Below, piece by piece: positions 24,870 through 35,900 of a stretch of DNA of 64,000 nucleotides. The notes below the pieces were generated by a model. The model was given only the letters and a program-made list of their open reading frames with translations, was not told where the DNA came from and searched no databases. Position 1 is the first letter of the stretch. Every line of letters starts with the position of its first letter. Made by a program: the position numbers and the translations under genes. This DNA is from Epiperipatus broadwayi (Eukaryota; Onychophora; Udeonychophora; Euonychophora; Peripatidae), in contig JAQFVV010000152.1 in NCBI GenBank assembly GCA_028023455.1, positions 2,172,001 to 2,236,000 on the forward strand, written 5' to 3'.

Positions 24870-25750
24870 TAATATTATGGCAAAATATTTTTTTTTTCAA
24901 TCGGTTTTTATTATTTTTTTATCGGTGATGGTAAACCACCAAAGTTTTTTTTATTACATAATATTTTGGTAAAAGTTGTTTTTTTTTCCAACCGGTTTTA
25001 ATTTTTTTTCGTAGGTGATGGTAAACCAACAAAGTTTTTTTTATTCCACCTGGCTTTTTTTTGTTTTTAATAAACAAATACTTTGTTTTTAGATGGTCTA
25101 GGATGTTGCTTTGTTTGTAAATTAATAACTAACTGTCCATAGGATTCTTTACATAATATTACTTATGGTAAGCCAAATTTTTTTTTCACTCAGTTTTTTT
25201 TTTGGTTCATTTTTTTTTAAGAAACAAACACTTTGTTTTTGGATGATGTAGGGGTATTGGTTTGCTTTTAAATTATCAATTAATGCTCCATCAGTTTGTT
25301 TACAGAAAAATATGGTAACAAACACTTTGTTGTTTTTATATGATTGAGAGGGGGGTTGGTTGTTTGCTTTTAACTTATCTTTTTTTTTGTTTGATGTTTT
25401 GATTTGCTGAAAAACTTCAACAATTCCGTACTTTTGAATACATCAACACATGGTTTTTTAGAGGGTGGATGGGAGAGGGGTTGTTTTGATTTTGAATTGT
25501 CATCTTTTTTTTGTTAATTTATTACAAGGCTTTTTTTGTTTCAAATTTTTACACTACAGAAAGCTTTATATGATAGCGAACAGTTTTTTCTTAATTTTTT
25601 GGGCCTTTAATTTTAAAAAAAGACATAAACAGTTCGTTTTTAAAGAACACTTTTTTATAAACTGTTGGAGGTGGGGTGGCAGGGAAGGTTTGTTTTGATT
25701 TTTAATTATCGACCTCTTTTGGAATATTTTTGAACATTTTATTATGTTAC
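24870..25750. repeat. T-rich degenerate tandem repeats inside the TIR element
   Basis: Two ~88-bp units (about 24870 and 24957) share ATAATATT, a poly-T block, CGGTTTT and GGTGATGGTAAACCA, then CAAAGTTTTTTTTATT. Further on, four or five looser units of about 100-200 bp share CACTTTGTTTTT, a G-rich word (GGATGATGTAGGGG or similar), then TTTGATTTTTAATTATC. They are strongly diverged. Confidence 0.6.
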
Positions 25751-26087
25751 TGCACAGTTCTTTATTATTATTTTTTTTTTGTGGGGCCTTTTGAATCAAC
25801 TCTTAAACACTTCTCTTTTTTTTGATATAATAAAATATTACCTATTTTAACTGTTAATGAAACTTATCAAATATTGCCTACCTACTTTATAATCATGTGA
25901 ACAACAAAAACAACAAGTTTCCCCATAAAATAATTTATTGAATCAAAAAGAAATGAAACTTTGGATAAGTTGTGAAGCAAAACAAGTAAAAAAAACACCA
26001 CCATTTATGGGGGCATAAAAAACAGCAGCCAAAAGTAACATGCAAATAAAATAACAGGGAAGCCTCAAAGCTATAAATAATGGGATT

Positions 26088-26372
26088 TTGGAGACTTTGA
26101 ACCCGGAAAACACAATATTATGCCTCAACTTGTGTGTCCGGCTGGCAATTCACTCAGCTTTGACCAATTTGGACAACTTGCAGATGAAATTTGACAGTTC
26201 TTGCACAGATTTGCATGTAAATGGGCATTTGCATGTGAAATTGGAAAAAAACTCAGCTGAAAAGAACCTTTTCAAGTTGTATGCAGTTGAAAAGCATAGG
26301 AAAACATGTGTGATGACATCTAAATTCTTAATATGGAATACTAATTCCATTATGTTTCTAAAAAATTTCTGA
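26088..26372 (+). pseudogene. 94-codon frame inside the TIR element, unknown
   Basis: This open frame includes LDNLQMKFDSSCTDLHVNGH, then EKNLFKLYAVEKHRKT. It lies in the most complex part of the TIR element and could be a remnant of element-encoded protein, since the composition is more normal than around it. I do not recognise the family. There is no partner exon, and the minus strand also has an open frame here, so coding status is uncertain. Confidence 0.25.
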
Positions 26373-26929
26373 CAATGAATTTTGACAGAGTTTCATCTCT
26401 TTCAATTATGGCCACCATCTAATCATATGTAGCCAGAGTTCAAGACCACTCACTTGATGAATACTGTCACAATGCAATGGGTGTAGTATTTTATTACATA
26501 ATTGTATACTACATCTCCCTCGGGCAGCCTGTTATTGCTCAAAAAACACCTCTTGTACTGTCAGCCATAAGTTAAGGCTGCTAAATTAGTATATTGATGT
26601 GCATTTTGTGAAAAAGAGTGCCATCAGATAGTAGGGTTCAGTTTCATACTATCACCTTTTTTTTAATTCCTAGAATTACATCATTTATGTAAAATTATGT
26701 AGACTTAAAAAAACAATATTTAATATTTTACTTAAATGTACTGTTGTGACAATAAAGACATTTAGTATAAGGGTAATCAAATTATAGAACTCTACATTAC
26801 CAAAACCAACTTAATCACATAGGTAATTAAAAAAGAAAATATGTATCTGATGTATTTTGTGCTTGCATATTGTAATCAATAATTAAGAATTTTTTACTTA
26901 TTTACTATGAAAATATAAACAGCACTTTA

Positions 26930-27820
26930 TAACAAAAATGCTAACTATGGTCATTTTTATGGCATTAGATATCTTATTTTATTATATATGGCAGTCATTT
27001 TCTTGAAAGGATCTAGCAAATTTGGAAATAATATAGTATGTTATGATGGCAAAATCATGGATCATTTAATAAAAAATAAAACCAGGAAATTTGTTCAATT
27101 ATTTGTATTGCATTTTCTTTATACAAAATTTATAATTAAATGTATAATGCATAAAATCATTTTTTCTTTTTTTTTTACCAAAAATATATATATGATAATA
27201 GCAATTTTGACTAAAATTAGCATTCATAAAGGTTTTAATTTAAAATTACTTGCATGAATATTTTAGTTAATACTTATACAGGACATAATTTAAAACTAAT
27301 TATTAATAATATGCATCAAAAGTTATTTTTATGTTGAATGAAATTTGTGTTTTTTCTGTATTATAATTTTAATGTTTGTAATAGCATTGTCATGGATATA
27401 TCTAAAATAAATTATTAAGATTATCCATTTAAAATCTGGCAAGTAAATATTTTTAACTTAGATTTAATAAATTTTGATCATATAAGTTGATTATTAATTG
27501 CATAATTCCTGAAATCATTTCCTTCTCTTTAGTTGACTGAATATTTTACCTAATATGGGTAAGAATTCAAAATTAATTATTAATAGTAAAGTATATAACT
27601 AAACTTTATTTTTAGTTTTATGCTGAAAAAAATTTGTAACTTTTTACATTGGTGATAATATCTGCCTTGGCTTGTATATGTCTGAAATAAATGCACCATA
27701 ATATGATTTAAAATTAAGCAAATAATGTTGAGAAAATCATATTATACACCTATTTGATAATTTTGATTATTTAAAATTAATTATTGATTGCATAATATAA
27801 GAAATCATTTTTTATTTTCA
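26930..27820. repeat. degenerate ~280-bp tandem array
   Basis: Successive segments starting near 27256 and 27538 share a block: GAATATTTTA, then AAAACTAATTATTAATA, then ATGTTGAATG-like, then ATATGTCTAAAATAAAT-like, then TTAAAAT...GCAAGTAAAT and finally ATTGCATAAT...GAAATCATTT. An earlier partial unit ends near 27178. Divergence is high, as expected for an old satellite-like duplication. Confidence 0.5.
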
Positions 27821-30000
27821 AAGTATCTTGCAATTATGGCAACTAAATTTTACAATTAAATTATCAAAGTTTTTGCCATAAGCAGAATAAAAATGAGTGG
27901 ATATACAGTTTTAATCTAATGTCCACATTTTAAAATATGTTAATAAATCTAGTTGTTATACATCATAAAAATAGGCTTTTGATTATTTATTGTACTGAGT
28001 GAGATATAAGCTTTTTTTAATTTTTGGAGACATTAAGCTTTATTTTGAATATGTTATTAAAATGTATTCACTGTTTTGGAAGGAAAATGGATGAAAATTA
28101 AATAGAGTATTGTACATTAATTTATTTTAATTTTATAATCAAAGTACTGTACATTGCAATGTTGTATATTTAAACTGTGTATAATCAATATACTCTAAAT
28201 CGTACATTTTTAGCATGTATGTTGCCATTTTTCTTTTGGGTGATATAAAGTCTTATAATGTCATTATTTCAAACAATTAACTTTGTATATAAAATTAAAT
28301 ATTTAATATATAACTTTTAAAATAAATAATCTTTCACTAAATTATCCAACTGAAAATAAAATAAAAATAAATGGTTAGTTTATCACCACAGGATTTATTC
28401 CAGTTGTCATTCATAAAAGATATTATTTTGGAATCATAAAACTAAACTCAGAAATCTTTTTTTAAATATTAAAAATGAAGAAACAAAAGCCATAGCTTTA
28501 AAAGAACTTTCAATACAACTATTAATAATAATTAATGCTTTCATTTAAAATTTTTTGCTTATGATTAAAAAAAATAATGTACTAACTTTGATTTGTAAGA
28601 AGTTATTTAAAATTCATCCCTTCTATTTTATTTTATATTAGAATATGCATGTAAGTGTGCAATTATTTTATATATTTTATTAACATTAAAATTTTGTCTT
28701 GTGAAAGTATAATATGAATATACGAATGGACAAAAGTAATACTATTATGATATAGATGCCAGTGTGTGCACACATTTATATGCACAGTCATATATGTTAA
28801 AATCAGTCATTATATATATCTTAGTAAAGTGAATTTTTTAATTAGTCATTGATAATTCAAATATGTTAATTTTATATTTTTATACAAACATGTCTGCATG
28901 CTTATATGAGTGTGTGTCATGTAAACATATTGAAATATCTGTAAAATGCATTGTTATAGCATATGTTTTATTATTTTTAATCAAAATCAGAATATCTTAT
29001 TTATATCATACCCAACAGACTTTTAATGTAACTTTATTGTTATTGTTTCTAATTAACAAATTTATATGTCACTGTTTTAAATTATTCCAGTGAATTTATA
29101 AAGTAAATTTAGAATATTATATCATGGTTCTTTTCTCTTTCTTACAATTGCAGTTCCTAGAGTCCCTGCTTTCCAAGCTAGTTTGAGCAATAACAATTGG
29201 TTTATCTATATGTGAGTATTTATGCTTGTGGGTGGATATCCAGATAGTTCTCTGGATGATGCAGAGATATCATCTTTAAAGTTCTTTTACTAAATTTTAT
29301 TTTTTTAAGAAAATTGAGCTTATATTTGGTCTGAACATCCCGATGCAGCTTGTAACCTATAATTATTGTCATAATTACTTATAGTTTTGTTCAGTGATGA
29401 TATTGATGCTCGTATTTTTTATGCATGCTCACTTTATTTATTTATTTGTGATGATTTTGGAGTGATGATGAGTCCCTATCGCTCCATATTCACTCCTTTT
29501 TGTACTGCTAAACTAACTTATTATCCCAACTTCACAATACTCCCTCCAACTTTGTTATAATTTATCTTTCATCTGGGTTTGACAAAATTTGTAATTCCTC
29601 TCTGTTGGGTTGAGCATTTTTTATCTTTCTCATTTGACTAAACACTTTTTTCCATCTGAATTTTACTACCTTCAGCCATCTAGCAATATTTTACATTTTT
29701 AAAAAAACTATTAGCTGAAAGGAGACCCTTTGATTTCTTTTGGAGGCCTTAAAGGAACCGAGCAGGGCAAATTCCTAATGTCCACTCCATATGTTCTTGT
29801 TGTTGCAGCTGTTATTACTATGTGATTATTTATATAGTATACGAACATGGATGGGCTGCTCACCAACATGCATTAGCCAGCGTGGTGAGTTTATTGGCTT
29901 TTTACCTCTGAGTTTAAGATCAAGAAACACCGTAGTCTTTCTTCTCAGTGCCTGATAAGGCAGGATGAATGTTTGTGTAAATGATAAATATTTTTCCAAT
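27821..30000. other. AT-rich non-coding stretch upstream of the RTE LINE
   Basis: No gene recognised. From about 29.1 kb the composition is less AT-rich, and the 5' untranslated part of the RTE LINE may begin between about 29.7 and 30.0 kb, but its 5' boundary cannot be fixed without another copy. Confidence 0.5.
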
Positions 30001-30014
30001 ACATATAAACAATT

Positions 30015-32969
30015 ATGACAGACAAAAATAAAGCATGGCCCTTATTCCCAGGAGGCTGTAAAGTCACCAACCAAGGCAGCGGTTGGTGGCCGAAGGCGGA
30101 GGGTGCTAAGAATCCCCTGATTGCGGACCCAGGCTGCCATTTGATGACGACTTTTTATTTAGATACTTACAACTGCAGATCACTTTCAAGTGAAGGAAGA
30201 TTGCAAGAATTAGAAGAACTGTCTTATATTAAATGGGACATTATTGGACTTTGTGAAGTTAGAAGAAAAGGAGAAGAAACAATTGATTTAAAAAGTGGAC
30301 ATATACTCTATTATAAAGGCACACATATTGGAAATACAAGTGGAGTAGGATTCATTATAAATAAAAAGTGGAAGAACAATATTGTGGAGATTGATGGTGT
30401 ATTGGACAGAGTGGGAAGATTAGTTATACAACTTAATAGCAGATACCAAATGCAGATAATTCAGGTTTATGCCCCAACAAGTTCTCATAGTGATGAAGTA
30501 GTAGAAGATTTTTATATGGATGTACAAAAGGCTTTTGATCAGAGTAAACACCATTTTAAAATTGTTATGGGAGACTTTAATGCTAGAATTGGTAAACAAA
30601 TGAAAGATGAAATTGCTGTAGGTAATTTTGGTTATGGTAATAGAAATGAGAGAGGACATAGACTTGTGGAGTTTTCAGAAAAAGAAAAACTTTATATTAT
30701 GAATTCATTTTTTGAGAAAAATGTTAAAAGGAAATGGACATGGAAGCATCCAAATGAAGGTACAGCAGAATTGGATTATATTTTGACTAACAAAAAATAC
30801 ATATTTCAAGATTGTAATGTTCTTAATAAATTTAACACAGGAAGTGATCATCGATTAGTAAGGTGTAAGTTACGTGTTAATGTAAAACTAGAGAGACAAA
30901 AATTATTAAGAAAAACAATATTTACAGTTGATATTCCTAACCTTCAGAAACATTCTAATGAATTTAAATTAGAACTTACAAATAGGTTTCAAGTGTTAGG
31001 AGATTTTGAACATGATACAGATTTGAATGAAATTAATATGAAAATAACTGATACACTTTTACAAACTGCAACAAATATAGCTGGTAGAAAAAAGCAGCAA
31101 TTGACTAATAAAATTTTTAATGAGACTAGAGAATTTATGAAGAAAAGAAGGAATATGAAGATATACAAAAATGATGTATTAAAAAGAATTGAATATCTCG
31201 AATTTTGTAAAATGGTACGGAAAAGAGTTAAAAATGATATAAGAAAGTATAACTGTGAAATAGCAAGGAAAGCTGTAGAAGAAAATAAAAGTCTCAAAAA
31301 TGTTAAACAACATTTTGGTATTGGTAGGAAATTTATATCTGCAATAAGAAAAAAAGATGGAATTATTACTAAAAAGAGAGATGATATCATGAAATGAGTA
31401 GAAGACATTAATCAAGAATTATATAGTAATAAAGAACAAGTACCTCCTATATCTATTACATCTTCCGAATTGCCCAGAATTTTAAATGAAGAAGTGAGAC
31501 ATGCAATTAAGTGTATGAAGAAAAGAAAGGCTCCAGGAAATGATGGAATTATAATTGATATATTAAAAGAAGCAGGTGAAGAAATAGAAACAATGTTAGC
31601 AAAGTTATATACCAAATGTCTAAATGATAAAGATGTACTGGAAGATTGGAAGAATGCAGTAATAGTATTAATATTTTAAAAAGGTGATAAAGAAGATATT
31701 AGAAATTACAGACCTATTAGCCTTTTATCAGTTTTATATAAAATTTTTACCAAGATAATTACAACTCGTCTACAGAGAACTTTGGATTTCCACCAACCAA
31801 GAGAACAAGCTGGATTTAAAAGTGGTTTTAGTACAATAGATTATATCCAGGTATTGAGAGAAGTCATAGAAAGGACAAACGAATATGAGTTGTCATTATG
31901 TTTTGGATTTGTAGATTATGAAAAGGCATTCGATTCTATACACATTTCTTCAGTGATTAAAGCATTGGATCATCAAGGTATAGATCCAGGATATTGTCAT
32001 ATTTTAAAGAATATTTATAAAAATGCAACAGCAACAATTAGATTACATAATGATACTGGAAAAATCAACATTGAGAAAGGTGTAAGACAATGTGACTCCA
32101 TATCTCCAAAACTCTTTACAGCAGTGCTGCAAGAAGTATTTTGTGGATTAAAATGGGAAACTAAAGGAGTGAAAGTAAATGAAGAGTATTTAAGTCATTT
32201 AGATTTTGCAGATGATGTAGTTGTTTTTGCAAATAATGCTTCAGAGCTGCAGGAAATGTTGCAGAAGTTAGCAGATGAAAGTAGAAAAGTAGGACTAAAA
32301 ATAAATGTTAAAAAGACTAAAGTAATGTTTAATCGATTTGCTCAAAATATGAAAATAAAGATTGATTATGAAGAATTAGAAGAAGTTAACAGTTACAAAT
32401 ACCTTGGTCAGATTATTAATACAGATGGAAACATAATGGAGGAAATTAATCATAGAATTAAATTTGGTTGGAGTGCTTTTGGTAGAAATAACTTGATACT
32501 AAAAGGAAATATGCCTATGTGTTTGAAAAGGATGGTTTTTAACAAATGTGTTTTACCAGTTCTTACTTATGGATCTGAGACTTGGACACTTAATAGAAGA
32601 GCAATACAGAGACTTCAGACCACTCAAAGAAGTATGGAGAGATGTATGTTGGGAGTAACAAGAAGAGATCGAAAACGCAATGTATGGGTAAGACAACAAA
32701 CAGGTGTTACTGACCTTATTGAAAAAATTAAAAGATTGAAATGGAGTTGGGCTGGACATATTGCTAGAAGAGATGATAATAGATGGACAATTGAAATTTT
32801 AAACTGGATTCCAAGAGTTTGTAAAAGACCCAGAAAGAGACCACATGTGAGATGAATGGATGAAATAAGAAAATGTGCAGGGGTATTGTGGAGAAGAGAA
32901 GCTAAAGATCGGAGAAGATGGATTAAACTTGGAGAGACCTTCATCCTGCAGTGGATTGATAATGGTTGA
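30015..32969 (+). pseudogene. RTE-clade LINE: endonuclease-reverse transcriptase
   Basis: A single reading frame of 985 codons, broken only by three nonsense codons and no frameshift. It starts at the ATG at 30015. The apurinic-type endonuclease spans about residues 48-290: N53 (TYNCRSL), E81 (LCEVR), GDFN 186-189, SDH 277-279. The RT spans about residues 495-790: KAPGNDGI (from 505), FVDYEKAFDSI, then RQCDSISPKLF, where C693 replaces the usual Gly, and the catalytic FADD at 731-734. The C-terminal region has YGSETW and WAGHIARRDDNRW, typical of RTE elements. Stops are TGA at 31395 and 32853 (each where Trp is usual) and TAA at 31677 (where Lys is expected). It ends at a TGA that merges into a TGATGA tail. 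It would reverse-transcribe its own RNA at a nicked target. The limited damage suggests a fairly young copy. Confidence 0.93.
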
Positions 32970-32990
32970 TGATGATGATGGTGATGATCT
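32967..32990 (+). repeat. (TGA)n 3' tail of the RTE LINE
   Basis: The ORF stop runs directly into TGATGATGATGATGG and TGATGATC. RTE elements typically end in a short tandem repeat rather than poly-A, so this marks the 3' end of the insertion. Confidence 0.8.
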
Positions 32991-34067
32991 TTGTTTCAGC
33001 AGCTATATTCTTTTTTGGAGTTTCTATTTTTTTCCAGTCTGTTCTTAGTTAATACAAACATCTACTGCCATATATGATTTTGAGGTCTCTACCTGTTCTG
33101 TGATGATGTTTTTTTTAGTTCTGTATTTTGAGCTTACATTTTTGTTTTTATTTTTGTAGTCAACTATCTGTATTTGTTAACAAAAAATACTTTTAAAATC
33201 TTTTTCTTTTCTTTCTAATTACTGTGTTTTACTCTAACAGCTGCCATATGTATTATATTCATTCCTAATCCTCTTCAGTATATATTCTCTTGACAATATC
33301 TGTCTACTTTTCTTTTATCTATTACTGTCTTTCCCACATGTTTTAGCTTTCTCTTCATTCCTGCATTCAGTTTTCTCTTGTAAAATGATCTTTATAAACA
33401 GGTTGCTGATTTATTCAAATGGATACCCATATTGAGTGAATATATTTTAGGAAGCAGTTTCAGCTGGTAAAATTTAGGAAACCTTCTACCTACTAAAAAG
33501 TAAAGGGAAATATGATTTAAAATTTGCTTGTCTTGCACAGTCTAGCTACAAATAATATGAATATTAATAATAATATCAGGAATACTAAAGCAAGAAGTAG
33601 TGGTAGTACTAAAGTTTAGTATTATAAATCTATTTTTTTAAATAAAAATACATAGTATTTGGGAACTTTAGTTGATATAGATCACAGCTTAGGGCAGCAT
33701 TAGTTCTCAGGAGCTATCGAGATTTAAGATCAATATTGCTGATTTTAATGAAACTCATTTCTCAGAGAAAAGAAATTTAATAGAACAAATGGGATAATAC
33801 AAGTTTGTTTTACAAAGGCAGGTCAGTCAATAAAAAGACTATGCATGGTATAAGATTTACAATAAAGTCTAATTAATATCTTTCATTGCTGAAATTCCTC
33901 ATTGTGTCACTTAAAAGCTAATGGTATTAAAACTCACATTGCACAATAGATTTTTGTGCTCATTTTATTAATGCCTATGCTTCAACCTTAGATTCAGAAC
34001 ATTAAAAGAAGAAAAGCTTTTATTCCTTTTTGGAGAGCATTATTACAGCAATAACATTAAAAGAGTA
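32991..34067. other. non-coding stretch
   Basis: T-rich sequence after the LINE (33.0-33.4 kb), then AT-rich sequence. No gene or repeat recognised. Confidence 0.55.
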
Positions 34068-34257
34068 AATTTTTCTAAACCACTAAACATCACATGATCA
34101 CTATCTCATAATGGCACATAATTGTTATTAAACAATTCAAAACAAAGCAAAACTCTCCATATAGTAGTGCCATCTTGTGCTAACAAGAGCAATCAATGGA
34201 TGCCAGAAGGCTTGTGCATAAAATCCCTATCTAGTGCCTACTCATCCAATATCCCCA

Positions 34258-34287
34258 GACTAGTTTCTGGCTTATGGCCTTCATCAG
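34258..34287 (-). ncRNA. hammerhead ribozyme-like motif, canonical core
   Basis: Read on the minus strand: CTGATGA (all conserved positions), helix II GGC/GCC closing a CATAA loop, then AGAAA, then CTAGTC. The last part allows a minimal helix III (ACTAGT) followed by C at the cleavage position. Outside it, CCA before the core pairs with TGG after the cleavage site as the start of helix I. Very short helix III is typical of hammerheads in PLEs and retrozymes. Self-cleavage is plausible but untested. Confidence 0.65.
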
Positions 34288-34423
34288 TGGATTGAAAATA
34301 TTAATTGTGTTTTCAATTTCATTCTCATAGTTTTGTAGTTAAATAGAGTTAAAAGGTGGATACTGGAGGGTTGCATTAGATCCTAAGATCTAGGTGCAAT
34401 GCTCTCAGATCCAAGTCTCCTCA

Positions 34424-34453
34424 CTGATAAAGGCCACAAGCCAGAAATTAGTC
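34424..34453 (+). ncRNA. hammerhead-like motif, mirror copy
   Basis: The inverted copy of 34258-34287. It has CTGATAA (the conserved G is A), the GGC/GCC helix II with loop CACAA, GAAA, and TTAGTC. The core substitution should impair cleavage. Confidence 0.5.
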
Positions 34454-34596
34454 TGGGGATATTGGATGAATAGGCACTGGATAGGGATTTTATGCACAAG
34501 CCTTCTGGCATCCATTGATTGCTCTTGTTAGCACAAGATGGCACTACTATATGGAGAGTTTTGCTTTGTTTTAAATTGTTTAATACTAATTTTTCT

Positions 34597-35900
34597 GTTG
34601 ACATATATAGCAGACTTCGGCTGAAAGTTAGTGGAAATAGTGGTCGTAAATAAAATGGTTTGTTATTAATGAATTTATGAGCAACACATAAGTTGACTAT
34701 CACACGCACTTTGTTTAGGTAGAAAAAATATATAATTGCTGGAGAGGCAGATCCTATAATATAATTTATTAATTGTTTTAATTAAAAAGATGTGGTTGAC
34801 GATAATGGAGAGGAACGATTAGTAATATTTTTAATAGCTTCATAAGATATTCTATATTTTCCCCTCTTTTTTTGAGTCTAGGATGGGCATACGCATTTAT
34901 GAAAGACTACTGAAGTACAAAGAATTATATGCAAAAGTACTTGATATGATTGCTTTTTTTGCATGGAGCCATCAATTCTTTTATTTTCAAAACATGTAGT
35001 CATTTACAGATTTCTCAAAGAAAACATGTTGATAATATTAAAGTCCTGCAACCAACTTAAAAGATATTATCTTAAACTGATAAATCATTATTAAAGTTTG
35101 AACTGACAATTTAAAATTTATGTCAATAATCAATTGGTAACAAAACGAATCAGAGTGTAAATGGTTTTTGCTTTAAAATTAATTTATTTAAATTAATAAC
35201 TTTGATAACGATAAAAACAAAGTAAGATGGCGACTGGCCAATCATGTAATTCAGTGGTTGGCACTAATATTGATGATTTTATTATGGTATGTTCAAGGTC
35301 CACCCCAACTCATGCAGAAATTATTAGAAATTAACAAAAAAATCAGTAACAAAATGAAAATAACAAAATTATTAATTTGTTTAGCTCTTTTAAAACTAAT
35401 ACAATATTTAGAAGGAAAAGTACAGTTGATATTTAAAAAATATATCTCATAACAAGTCAAAAAGATCAATCCTTCTTCTTCAAACTGGATTATTAAAATG
35501 CTTGAAGTTATTAATTAAAAATTTAATAATACTACACCGGGGAAGGGTGATTATTCACATTATTTAAAATATTTTTTCTACTTCAGTTTATTGATATAAC
35601 AGTCACAGACAAAAATATATCTTTGCATCACTTCCCACATCAGTTATTATATTAAGCAATTAACAAGTATGAGCTCTGGGATTTTTAGCAGTGCAATGCT
35701 TTTCAAAGCATGCAAAAAACTGATTTTAAACACAGGTCAAAACATTGGTCAAGTTTGCACTTATAACAGTTGACAAAAATCATCAAAGCTGCATCACAGA
35801 AGTGCTTAAAAACTCTTTTTTTGGATACCCCCTTAATGGCTTCCAAAAAATGATGCAGACATTTGGCAAAGTTATTTTATTTAAACCAGTCTTGCTAGAA
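34597..35900. other. non-coding stretch
   Basis: AT-rich, with no recognisable coding sequence. From about 35.6 kb the composition shifts to A- and C-rich, matching the decayed LINE that follows, so its 5' part may extend into this interval. Confidence 0.5.

Larger units (their letters stand above)
24773..26656. mobile_element. 1.88-kb DNA element with ~73-bp terminal inverted repeats
   Basis: The left end (24773-24846) and right end (26585-26656) are inverted copies sharing GGTRATAGTA, ATCTGATGG and CACATCAATATACT. Both outer edges abut poly-T, so the target duplication cannot be read. The interior holds a T-rich degenerate tandem array (24870-25750) and a less AT-rich block (26050-26480) with a 94-codon frame. 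No transposase motif is visible, so this is probably a non-autonomous DNA transposon of unknown superfamily. Confidence 0.65.
34068..34596 (-). mobile_element. foldback element with hammerhead-like core and 9-bp TSD
   Basis: The element spans 34077-34587, flanked by AATTTTTCT direct repeats (34068-34076 and 34588-34596). It starts AAACCACTAAACATCACATG. Inverted arms of ~166 nt (34127-34292 and 34418-34583) surround a unique centre of ~125 nt. Each arm carries a hammerhead-like core, canonical in the left arm. There is no coding capacity: apparent ORFs (such as 34383-34709, minus) are translations of the repeat. Relatives lie at 24278-24470 and 50080-51042, with a fragment at 43983-44002. Non-autonomous hammerhead-bearing retroelements (retrozymes) are known in animals; this could be one, or a PLE terminal repeat. 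Confidence 0.75.

Noticed and set aside
25465-25799. Frames in the T-rich part of the TIR element
   Set aside because: Poly-Phe/poly-Lys translations of a T-rich tandem array.
30420-32944. Minus-strand frames opposite the RTE LINE (30420-30659, 30989-31408, 32624-32944 and others)
   Set aside because: Antisense shadows of the LINE coding strand, rich in Ser, Phe and Ile as expected from complementing Lys/Glu/Asn codons.
34383-34709. Frame reading NQWMPEGLCIKSLSSAYSSN, also at 50126-50320 and 50901-51086
   Set aside because: Similar peptides arise on either strand because they translate the foldback repeat; it carries ribozyme-like cores and no protein-family signal.
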